This document shows positions 1-5,522 of a stretch of 7,239 nt of DNA, piece by piece. The notes below the pieces were generated by a model. That model was not told the DNA's origin. It worked only from the letters and a program-made list of their open reading frames with translations, and ran no database searches. Source of the DNA: an uncultured Acidobacteriota bacterium (GTDB lineage Bacteria > Acidobacteriota > Terriglobia > Terriglobales > Acidobacteriaceae); assembly GCA_903932385.1 (NCBI GenBank), contig CAIZGA010000661.1, positions 1 to 7,239 on the forward strand, written 5' to 3'. Numbering within the stretch: position 1 is the stretch's first letter; each line of letters begins with the position of its first letter. Both the position numbers and the translations under genes were made by a program.

Positions 1-211
1 CCGGCCGCCCCAGCGAAGTCGTCAGTTGCGACTCAATCTGCGGAACAAATTTATTGGCGTCCACAAACATTGGCAGAATCGCCAGCAGCAGCAACACCGC
101 CGCCACCACGCCCGCCACAATCCGCGCACGCTTGTTCTGCGCCAGGCCCACGGCCGTCGCCTGCAGTTTTGATATGTCCAGATTGAACTTGCCTTGGTTT
201 GGATTCGCCAT
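1..211 (-). CDS. AsmA-like inner-membrane/envelope protein, N-terminal fragment
   Basis: This frame opens at the ATG complementary to 209-211 and stays open to the left edge, giving 70 residues without a stop; the rest of the gene is outside the window. Seen: a polar N-terminus (MANPNQGKFNLDISKLQ), a basic stretch (QNKRAR, about residues 25-30), one hydrophobic membrane segment (about 31-48, IVAGVVAAVLLLLAILPM), then DANKFVPQIESQL and TSLGRP. A single membrane anchor followed by D-x-N-x-[FY]-x-P-x-I-E-x-x-L and LGR is characteristic of the start of AsmA-family proteins. These are large envelope proteins anchored in the inner membrane, implicated in outer-membrane assembly and lipid transport. 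The start is fixed by a strong Shine-Dalgarno AGGAGG at 217-222 (minus strand), five bases before the ATG. Family assignment is inferred from these 70 residues only; subtype and full length cannot be judged. Confidence 0.75.
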   Translation of the reverse strand, partial: MANPNQGKFNLDISKLQATAVGLAQNKRARIVAGVVAAVLLLLAILPMFVDANKFVPQIESQLTTSLGRP

Positions 212-216
212 CGCCG

Positions 217-222
217 CCTCCT
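217..222 (-). promoter_or_regulatory. Strong ribosome binding site of the AsmA-like gene
   Basis: The minus strand reads GAGGAGGCGGCG immediately before ATG. AGGAGG lies at 217-222 with a 5-base spacer and decides the start codon at 211 for a gene whose stop is outside the window. Confidence 0.8.
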
Positions 223-246
223 CGCATAAATTCCGCTGAGAAGAGA

Positions 247-269
247 ATTGTCCCGCGATTCGCGGCAAT
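247..269 (-). other. Bulged stem-loop in the leader of the AsmA-like gene
   Basis: On the plus strand ATTG (247-250) and CCGCG (253-257) pair with CGCGG (261-265) and CAAT (266-269), leaving a 2-base bulge (251-252) and a 3-base loop (258-260). This gives nine base pairs. It lies 36 bases before the AsmA-like start codon on the minus strand, just ahead of its ribosome binding site. The pairing is seen; any role in the 5' leader RNA is inference. Confidence 0.4.
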
Positions 270-312
270 CAGCAATGCCCGGGCTATGAATATTTTTGCC
301 GTTAAAACTGTA

Positions 313-338
313 CACGGCGGGAATTCCTCCCCGCCGTG
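313..338 (-). other. Perfect 9-bp GC-rich stem-loop between the Cys-rich gene and the AsmA-like gene
   Basis: CACGGCGGG (313-321) and CCCGCCGTG (330-338) are exact reverse complements around an 8-base loop. On the minus strand the stem lies 72 bases after the stop of the 411-680 gene and is followed by TACAGTTTTA, a poor U-tract that starts several bases late. It may be a weak intrinsic terminator for the Cys-rich gene, or a structured element in the AsmA-like leader. On the plus strand there is no T-run after it. The hairpin is certain as sequence; its function is not. Confidence 0.5.
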
Positions 339-410
339 CTCCCCACAGCCATTACTTAGGTGATTACTTTAAATCTATTGAATATATTTTTAGGATTTCC
401 GTATCTAGTT

Positions 411-680
411 TTAGAAAGCCCATTCAGGTGCATTGCCCAGCAACGCTGCGCCGGAGAATGCCGCCGGTCCGTCCCACGCCGGCACGGTAAAGCCATGCTC
501 GGGGTGCGCTTCGGCACTGTCATTTTTCTTGTGGTGAGCGCGCAGCTCGTCCATCAACTGGCAGAGTGCTTCGGCCTGTTCTTCGCGCGAGTGGCGCTCC
601 CAGAAAACCACAAAGCTCTGGCCGCATACACGGCAACGAACGTCACTGCTGGTCATCGATTTCTTGCAAAGTACTTGCAT
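411..680 (-). CDS. Small Cys-rich, probably zinc-binding protein of unknown function (89 aa)
   Basis: I do not recognise a named family. The protein has 89 residues. Cysteines are at 5, 16, 19 and 40, with a zinc-knuckle-like C-R-V-C-G at 16-20, followed by QSFVVFWERHSREEQ and an acidic/amphipathic helix-like stretch (about 31-50) ending in a His pair (49-50). C16, C19, C40 and H49/H50 (or H30) could hold one zinc ion as a small zinc-ribbon or treble-clef fold; this is inference. The C-terminal 30 residues are Gly/Ala/Pro-rich and look disordered. No signal peptide or membrane segment is seen, so it is probably cytoplasmic. The start at 680 is chosen over an upstream in-frame ATG at 713 because AGGAG (688-692 on the minus strand) sits 7 bases before it. 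It stands alone, divergent from thrS. Codon use resembles the neighbours. Confidence 0.72.
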   Translation of the reverse strand: MQVLCKKSMTSSDVRCRVCGQSFVVFWERHSREEQAEALCQLMDELRAHHKKNDSAEAHPEHGFTVPAWDGPAAFSGAALLGNAPEWAF

Positions 681-687
681 CGTCCAT

Positions 688-692
688 CTCCT
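688..692 (-). promoter_or_regulatory. Ribosome binding site deciding the start of the Cys-rich gene
   Basis: The minus strand has AGGAG at 688-692, seven bases upstream of the ATG at 680. The longer in-frame start at 713 would place this motif inside the coding region. This supports the 89-residue form rather than a 100-residue one. Confidence 0.7.
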
Positions 693-922
693 GGAAACTT
701 CGAAATTGATCACTCACTGCCCTGCACTGCTGTGTTGATGTACCCAAGTTACGGCCAATCAAAAGTAATGCCCATCCCACATGTGCATCAAATCGTCTAC
801 AACTCACGGGTCAGCACCTCGATGGTCAACTCTTCCCACATTGGCCGCAGCCAGCCAGTCACCAGCCAGCCACTCGCCCCGCGGCGCGCAATGCACTATC
901 CTGTACTTTCGAGTCAAAATTC
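693..922. promoter_or_regulatory. Divergent intergenic region between the Cys-rich gene and thrS
   Basis: About 230 bases without a convincing gene must hold the promoters of both neighbours. For thrS, TATCCT at 897-902 is a -10 candidate, with no good -35 at the usual distance; it shares the 8-mer ACTATCCT with the cupin gene promoter. For the minus-strand gene, TTGATG followed 18 bases later by TACTTT is a weak candidate. CACATGTG at 778-785 is an 8-bp palindrome. At 847-876 two 15-bp copies of a CAGCCAGCCA-containing unit stand in tandem (12 of 15 identical). No T-box or other leader structure for thrS could be recognised. Confidence 0.45.
847..876. repeat. Short imperfect tandem repeat (2 x 15 bp) upstream of thrS
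   Basis: GCAGCCAGCCAGTCA (847-861) is followed directly by CCAGCCAGCCACTCG (862-876), identical at 12 of 15 positions. The copies are made of CAGC-type units, so simple slippage is the easiest explanation. The repeat sits where the -35 region of the thrS promoter would be expected. Confidence 0.5.
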
Positions 923-2962
923 ATGAGCCAGACTATCCAAGTACAGTTGCCCGACGGCGCCATCAAGCAGGTTCCCAGCGGAACCACGGCGTACCAGATT
1001 GCCAGTTCCATCAGCCCGCGTCTTGCCGATGCAGTCGTGCTCGCGCGCATCCAGCCGCTGGCCGCCGCCGGCACAACCACTACGCCCGCCGAGGACGACG
1101 CTGCCGGTTCCGAGTCCGCCATGTACTCTGCGCCCGACGCCGCAGCTTCGCGCCTGGTCGATCTCTCCGCGCCGCTCACGGAAGATGTTGCCCTCTGGCT
1201 GCTGAAGGAGTCGGACCCCGAAACGCTGCCTGTGCTGCGCCACTCCGCCGCTCACCTGATGGCCACCGCCGTGCTCGAACTGTTTCCAGAAACCAAACTC
1301 GGCCATGGCCCCTCCACCGCCAACGGCTTCTTTTATGACTTCTACCGCCCCACGCCCTTCACGCCGCCGGACCTCGAAGCCATCGAGAAACGCATGGCAG
1401 AAATCGCCGCGCGTGATGAACACTTCGTCCGCGAGTATCGTCCGCGTGAAGAGGTGCTGAAGGAATTTAACGCCGCCGATGACTTCATGAAGGTGCACTT
1501 CATCGAACGATTCACCCAGCCCGGCGAACCCATCTCGCTCTACAAAAACGGCAACTTCGTCGACTTCTGCCGCGGCCCGCACCTGCCCTCCACCAAACGC
1601 ATCAAGGCATTCAAGGTCACCAACCTTGCTGGCGCCTATTGGCTGGGCGATGAAAAAAATCCGCAGCTGCAGCGCCTCTACGGCACCGCTTTCTTTTCGC
1701 AGAAAGATTTAGACGCGCACTTCAAGCACCTGGAAGAAATCAAGGCGCGCGACCATCGCGTGCTCGGCAAACAGCTTGACCTCTTCAGCATTCAGGAAGT
1801 CGCCGGCTCCGGCCTCATCTTCTGGCACCCCAAGGGCGGCATCATCCGCAAGACCATGGAAGACTGGATGCGTGACGAGTGTCTCCGCCGCGGCTACTCC
1901 ATCGTCTTCACCCCGCACGTCATGCGCCTCGAACTGTGGAAGATCAGCGGCCACGCCGGCTTCTATTCGGAAAACATGTACGCGCCGATGGAACTCGACG
2001 ACTCCGAGTATCAGCTGAAGCCGATGAACTGCCCCGGCCACATCCTCATCTACAAAGACACGCCCAAGAGCTATCGCGACCTGCCCGTGCGTCTCGCCGA
2101 ACTCGGCAACGTCTATCGCTATGAGCGTTCCGGCACCATGCACGGCCTGCTCCGCGTTCGCGGCTTCACGCAGGACGATGCCCACATCTTCTGCACCCCG
2201 CAGCAAATTGAAGATGAAGTCGTCGCCTGCATTGAGTTCGCGCAATCGGTCCTCAACACTTTCGGCTTCAACGATTTCAAAGTCGAGCTTTCCACCTGGG
2301 ACCCATCCAAGCCGCAGGACTACGCCGGTTCGCCCGAGAACTGGGCCCTCGCCGTCAACTCGCTCAAGTCCGCGCTCTCCCGCAAAGGCATCGCGTACCG
2401 CGAAATCCCGGGCGAAGCCGCCTTCTACGGCCCCAAAATCGACATCAAACTTGTCGACGTTCTCGGCCGCCTCTGGCAGCTTTCCACCGTGCAGTTTGAC
2501 TTCAACCTGCCCGCGCGTTTCGAACTCGAATACACCGGCGAAGACGGCGAGAAACACCAGCCCGTCATGGTTCACCGCGCACTCTTCGGCTCGGTCGAGC
2601 GTTTCTTCGGCGTGCTGATTGAGCATTACGCCGGGGCCTTCCCCCTCTGGCTCGCGCCCGTGCAGGTCGCCCTCGTGCCCATCAGCGAGAAGCACATCGA
2701 CTACGCGAACCTTGTGAAGAAGAAGCTGGAAGACGCGGGCTTCCGCGTGGAACTCGACGCCCGCAATGAAAAGATGAACGCAAAAATCCGCGAGTTCACC
2801 CTGCAGAAGGTTCCCTACGTTCTCGTCATGGGCGACAAGGAAGCGGCCTCGGAAGCCGTCAGCGTCCGCACCCGCGGCAAGGGCGACGGTGGCAGCATGG
2901 CCCTCGCCGACTTCATCACCCACGCCACCAACATCCTCAACTCCAAAACCATGGATCTATAA
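923..2962 (+). CDS. thrS: Threonyl-tRNA synthetase
   Basis: ThrS charges tRNA-Thr with threonine in the cytoplasm and hydrolyses mis-formed Ser-tRNA-Thr. The product has 679 residues (E. coli ThrS has 642). Domains in order: TGS domain (about 1-95); editing domain (about 100-285) with H107, H111, C216 and H220 in HSAAH and CRGPH; class II catalytic core (about 290-570) with motif 2 (RYERSG, 399-404) and motif 3 (HRALFGSVERF, 551-561); anticodon-binding domain (about 575-675). The catalytic zinc ligands are C370 (MNCPGH), H421 (DDAHIF) and H551. All key residues are present, so it should be active. The TGS domain carries an extra Ala/Thr/Asp-rich stretch of about 33 residues (about 45-77) between VVLARI and LVDLSAPL, which explains most of the extra length. 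Start: ATG at 923 gives the normal MSQTIQVQLPDG beginning of a TGS domain; no clear Shine-Dalgarno is visible. The SRPBCC gene follows 12 bp after the stop. Confidence 0.99.
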   Translation: MSQTIQVQLPDGAIKQVPSGTTAYQIASSISPRLADAVVLARIQPLAAAGTTTTPAEDDAAGSESAMYSAPDAAASRLVDLSAPLTEDVALWLLKESDPETLPVLRHSAAHLMATAVLELFPETKLGHGPSTANGFFYDFYRPTPFTPPDLEAIEKRMAEIAARDEHFVREYRPREEVLKEFNAADDFMKVHFIERFTQPGEPISLYKNGNFVDFCRGPHLPSTKRIKAFKVTNLAGAYWLGDEKNPQLQRLYGTAFFSQKDLDAHFKHLEEIKARDHRVLGKQLDLFSIQEVAGSGLIFWHPKGGIIRKTMEDWMRDECLRRGYSIVFTPHVMRLELWKISGHAGFYSENMYAPMELDDSEYQLKPMNCPGHILIYKDTPKSYRDLPVRLAELGNVYRYERSGTMHGLLRVRGFTQDDAHIFCTPQQIEDEVVACIEFAQSVLNTFGFNDFKVELSTWDPSKPQDYAGSPENWALAVNSLKSALSRKGIAYREIPGEAAFYGPKIDIKLVDVLGRLWQLSTVQFDFNLPARFELEYTGEDGEKHQPVMVHRALFGSVERFFGVLIEHYAGAFPLWLAPVQVALVPISEKHIDYANLVKKKLEDAGFRVELDARNEKMNAKIREFTLQKVPYVLVMGDKEAASEAVSVRTRGKGDGGSMALADFITHATNILNSKTMDL

Positions 2963-2974
2963 GGCTCTGCGGCG

Positions 2975-3451
2975 ATGATGATCCTGCGTGAGTCGACCTT
3001 CATCGCCGCGCCAATCCATCGCTGCTTCGATCTCTCACGCAGCATTGACGTACACATGCGCAGTACGGCGCAGACCAATGAACGTGCCATCGCCGGTGTC
3101 ACCAGCGGATTGATTGGCGGTGGCGAAACCGTCACTTGGCGTGGTCATCACTTCGGATTCAGGCTCAAACATACCAGCAGAATTACCGGCTACACTCGTC
3201 CGTCTTGGTTTCAGGATTCAATGCTCCGCGGAATCTTTAAATCATTCGTTCACAATCATTCATTTTTCGAACAGGGAAATGGGACCCTGGTTCGCGACGA
3301 GTTAACTTTCGCCGCGCCTCTCGGTCCTCTGGGTTGGATAGTGGAACGCTTGCTCTTAGGTAATCATCTTCGCGAATTAATTCGTGGCCGCAATCAAATC
3401 ATTAAGCAAATAGCTGAAACAGACGATTGGCAAAAATATCTGCATGAGTAA
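2975..3451 (+). CDS. SRPBCC (START-like) family protein, probable ligand-binding protein
   Basis: The product has 158 residues. It begins with LRESTFIAAPIHRCFDLSRSIDVH, the typical first strand and helix of SRPBCC domains ([FL]-x-[AS]-P-x-x-x-[VC]-F-D-L-x-x). It continues with a central G-E-T-V-T-W-R-G-x-H-F-G-F strand pair (50-62) and ends in the long C-terminal helix (about 115-147, GWIVERLLLGNHLRELIRGRN). The family binds hydrophobic small molecules in a deep cavity; no catalytic residues or specific ligand can be named. No signal peptide is seen, so it is likely cytoplasmic. It starts 12 bp after the thrS stop, so it probably shares that transcript; an AAGG at 2961-2964 is a weak ribosome binding site. 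A second ATG at 2978 is equally possible. GC content is roughly 37-47% in three 60-base lines counted by hand, well below thrS and the following genes, so either relaxed selection or a different origin is possible. Confidence 0.87.
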   Translation: MMILRESTFIAAPIHRCFDLSRSIDVHMRSTAQTNERAIAGVTSGLIGGGETVTWRGHHFGFRLKHTSRITGYTRPSWFQDSMLRGIFKSFVHNHSFFEQGNGTLVRDELTFAAPLGPLGWIVERLLLGNHLRELIRGRNQIIKQIAETDDWQKYLHE

Positions 3452-3489
3452 AGTGATTATCGTTTGTATTGCTTTGCGATTCTGCAGCG

Positions 3490-3502
3490 TATGATGTTGC
3501 CC
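3490..3502 (+). promoter_or_regulatory. Candidate leaderless promoter of the sulfatase gene
   Basis: TATGAT at 3490-3495 matches the -10 consensus at 5 of 6 positions and ends 7 bases before the ATG at 3503. Transcription starting about 7 bases after the hexamer would begin at or next to the start codon. There is no Shine-Dalgarno before this ATG. The -35 is poor (TTGCTT at 15 bp or TTGTAT at 20 bp). ATG codons at 3491 and 3494 lie inside the hexamer region and would be unusable if this promoter is right. Confidence 0.45.
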
Positions 3503-4996
3503 ATGAAAAATATTTCCCGCCGCGAACTGGTAGCCGCGCTCCCGGCGCTTGCCCTCGCCACCGGCTCCTTCTCGCACCTCGCCGCGCAACCACCCGCCGC
3601 GCCGCTCAATCTTCTCTTTCTCACCGTCGACGACATGAACTGGTCGATACCGCGATTCATGAACGGCTTCATCGGCGGCAAACTCCATCTCACGCCGAAC
3701 CTTGATGCCCTCGCCGCGCGCTCGCACCGCTTCATCCACAACCGCACTGTCGCCGCCATCTGCCAACCCTCGCGCGAAGCCATGATGACCGGCCTTGTCC
3801 CGCACCGCAGCGGCGGCCTCGGTTTCATCCCCGTGCATCCCGGCACGCCAACGCTGGTCACGCAGTTGCAGTCCCACGGATACTTCGCCGCCGGCATTCA
3901 CAAGCTCGAACACATGCAGCCGCAAACCAGTTTCCCCTGGGACATGGCCTTCCCGGGCGCGGGCCGCGCGCCTTCGGAATACGCCGCCGATGTCAGCACC
4001 GCCATCGCCAAGGCGCAGTCGCTCGGCAAACCATTCATCATCAATTGCAACCTGAATGATCCGCACCGCCCGTTCTACTCCAGCCAGCAGGCCGCAGCCG
4101 TCGATCACAATGAGACCGGCGAATACCACATCCCGCATGAAGTCACTCCCGAAGAAGTTGAAATCCCACCCTTCCTCGAAGACCTGCCTGAAATCCGCCG
4201 CGAACTTGCGCAGTATGCCAACAGCACGCAGCGCATGGATATCACTCTCGGCAAAGTTCTAGCCGCGCTCGATGCCTCCGGCGCCGCCGCCAACACCGTC
4301 ATCTTTTTCTCTGCCGACCACGGCATGCCGTTTCCCTATTCCAAAGCCTCGGTTTATGAATGCGGCACCCGCACTCCCGCACTGCTGCACTATCCCGGCA
4401 TGGCCACGCCGCACACCTTCACCGAACGCACCGCCAATGTCGACTACACGCCCACGCTGCTTGACCTGCTGCACGTCCCCATACCCAGCGGCCCCAACGG
4501 CACTTCCATCGACGGCATATCGTGGATGCCCCTCATCCGCGGCGAAGTCGGCCATCGCTCACCACATCGCGAATTCCTCGTCACCAACATCAACAGTGTC
4601 AGCTCCGGCACCAACTATCCCCAGCGCGCCGTGCAGGACGACCGTTACTCGCTCGTCGTCATGCCCTGGTCCGACGGCAAACTTCACATCCAGATTGATT
4701 CCGTCACTGGCCTAACTTTTCCCGCGATGAAAGCTGCAGCAGCCACCAACTCCGCCATCGCCGCGCGGGTACGCCAGTTCGACCTCGGCGTCCCCATCGC
4801 CTTCTATGATGTGCACGCCGACCCGGGCCAGCGCATCAACCTCATCAACGCGCCGGAACATCGCAATCGCATCGCCAAAATGAAAGCTATCCTGCTCGAT
4901 GAAATGACTCGCACCAACGATCCGCAACTCGCCAACGTGCAGGCCATCTATCGCGGAGAAAAGACTGTAGTCCCGCAAAGCCATCCTGTGTCTTGA
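3503..4996 (+). CDS. Exported formylglycine-type sulfatase, heparan N-sulfatase-like
   Basis: Hydrolyses sulfate esters or sulfamates, probably of a polysaccharide, outside the cytoplasm. The product has 497 residues from ATG 3503. Residues 1-29 form a Tat-type signal peptide: SRREL (5-9), a hydrophobic stretch (ALPALALA), and cleavage probably near HLAAQ. The mature part has the alkaline-phosphatase/sulfatase fold signatures: metal-binding D43-D44 (TVDDMNW); C88-Q-P-S-R91 followed by EAMMTG, the C-x-P-S-R-x(4)-T-G motif whose Cys is oxidised to formylglycine; the NDPHRPF segment (185-191) typical of N-sulfoglucosamine sulfohydrolase relatives; D272-H273 in SADHG; and K281 with YECGTRTP (285-292). 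All active-site residues are present. The sulfohydrolase-like (S1_8-type) assignment is inference from NDPHRP and overall layout; the substrate is unknown. No maturase (FGE or anSME) gene is in the window. The start is chosen by match to the signal peptide of the downstream cupin; in-frame TTG 3464 and ATG 3491/3494 are alternatives. The cupin gene follows after 43 bp. Confidence 0.95.
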   Translation: MKNISRRELVAALPALALATGSFSHLAAQPPAAPLNLLFLTVDDMNWSIPRFMNGFIGGKLHLTPNLDALAARSHRFIHNRTVAAICQPSREAMMTGLVPHRSGGLGFIPVHPGTPTLVTQLQSHGYFAAGIHKLEHMQPQTSFPWDMAFPGAGRAPSEYAADVSTAIAKAQSLGKPFIINCNLNDPHRPFYSSQQAAAVDHNETGEYHIPHEVTPEEVEIPPFLEDLPEIRRELAQYANSTQRMDITLGKVLAALDASGAAANTVIFFSADHGMPFPYSKASVYECGTRTPALLHYPGMATPHTFTERTANVDYTPTLLDLLHVPIPSGPNGTSIDGISWMPLIRGEVGHRSPHREFLVTNINSVSSGTNYPQRAVQDDRYSLVVMPWSDGKLHIQIDSVTGLTFPAMKAAAATNSAIAARVRQFDLGVPIAFYDVHADPGQRINLINAPEHRNRIAKMKAILLDEMTRTNDPQLANVQAIYRGEKTVVPQSHPVS

Positions 4997-5004
4997 GAAA
5001 ATTC

Positions 5005-5039
5005 CTGACGATGTGCCGCGGCGGGACTATCCTATCCGC
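5005..5039 (+). promoter_or_regulatory. Candidate leaderless promoter of the cupin gene
   Basis: CTGACG (5005-5010, 4 of 6 to the -35 consensus), a 17-bp spacer and TATCCT (5028-5033, 4 of 6 to the -10 consensus) are followed by 6 bases and ATG at 5040. The expected transcription start falls on or beside the A of the ATG. No Shine-Dalgarno is present. The layout repeats that of the sulfatase gene promoter, which supports both. Confidence 0.5.
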
Positions 5040-5513
5040 ATGAAATCTCTTTCCCGTCGCGACCTCGTCTCCGCTCTGCCCGCGCTGGCCTTGCCCCCAC
5101 TCACCCTGTTCGGCCCGGCACTCACTGCCTTCGCACAAGCCAGCGCAAAGGACACCATTCCCGCGCACTGCGCCACCTTCAACTTCAACGACCTGCCCAA
5201 GTCCGTCAACGCCACCACCGGCAACATCACCCGTGCGGTGATGCAAGGCACACTGCCCACCGGCGAATACATTGAGATGCATGAGACCATGCTCGCGCCC
5301 GGCCAGATGCCCCACCCCGCGCACCACCACGTCCACAGTGAGCTGATGCTCATCCGCGAAGGCACCGTGGAATTTCAAATGGGAGACCACGCCTCGGTCG
5401 TCACCGCCGGCGGCGTTCTCTACGCGCGCAGTGGTGAGATGCATGGCCTGAAAAACGTAGGCAGCACACCGGCAAATTATTTTGTGATCGCCATCGGCAA
5501 AGAACCTGCCTAG
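5040..5513 (+). CDS. Exported single-domain cupin protein
   Basis: The product has 157 residues. Residues 1-32 form a Tat-type signal peptide (SRRDL at 5-9, then SALPALALPPLTLFGPALTAFA) with cleavage probable near FAQA, so the protein is periplasmic or secreted. The rest is one small beta-barrel of the cupin_2 type. Motif 1 is H95-x-H97-x3-E101 within PHPAHHHVHSELMLIREG; motif 2 is GGVLYARSGEMHGLKN (124-139), giving H135. These would form the usual 3-His/1-Glu metal site. Cupins of this size can be isomerases, oxygenases or sugar/ligand-binding proteins, and the sequence does not say which. The start at 5040 removes nine unlikely residues of a GTG-started longer form (5013). Its signal peptide is nearly the same as that of the sulfatase upstream (43 bp gap), and both may act on the same extracytoplasmic material (inference). 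It converges on dnaB with 9 bp between stops. Confidence 0.92.
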   Translation: MKSLSRRDLVSALPALALPPLTLFGPALTAFAQASAKDTIPAHCATFNFNDLPKSVNATTGNITRAVMQGTLPTGEYIEMHETMLAPGQMPHPAHHHVHSELMLIREGTVEFQMGDHASVVTAGGVLYARSGEMHGLKNVGSTPANYFVIAIGKEPA

Positions 5514-5522
5514 CAGCAGCGT

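Noticed and set aside
22..315. Alternative minus- and plus-strand frames over the left edge
   Set aside because: Their products are Arg/Gly/Ala-rich with no membrane anchor. The third minus frame, starting at 211, has a strong ribosome binding site and a clear AsmA-like start.
778..785. Palindrome CACATGTG as a regulator binding site
   Set aside because: An 8-bp palindrome is expected by chance at this length, and no second copy is seen near other promoters.
693..922. T-box or other aminoacylation-sensing leader before thrS
   Set aside because: No recognisable T-box core or terminator/antiterminator pair could be found. The thrS -10 candidate also leaves only about 14-20 bases of leader.
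360..926. Plus-strand open frame of 188 codons upstream of thrS
   Set aside because: It crosses the minus-strand Cys-rich gene, which has a better ribosome binding site and zinc-type motif, and ends inside the thrS start. Its product looks random.
914..1582. Minus-strand open frame of 222 codons across the thrS start
   Set aside because: Shadow of thrS; the Gly/Val/Arg-rich composition is typical of antisense translation and there is no ribosome binding site of note.
1709..2923. Long open frame (404 codons) on the minus strand
   Set aside because: It lies wholly opposite thrS, whose motifs are all intact. Long antisense frames are common opposite GC-rich genes with C/G at third positions, and its product shows no recognisable domain.
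3377..4138. Minus-strand open frame of 253 codons opposite the sulfatase
   Set aside because: It overlaps the whole catalytic N-terminal part of the sulfatase, which carries the clear C-x-P-S-R motif; its own product has no known features.
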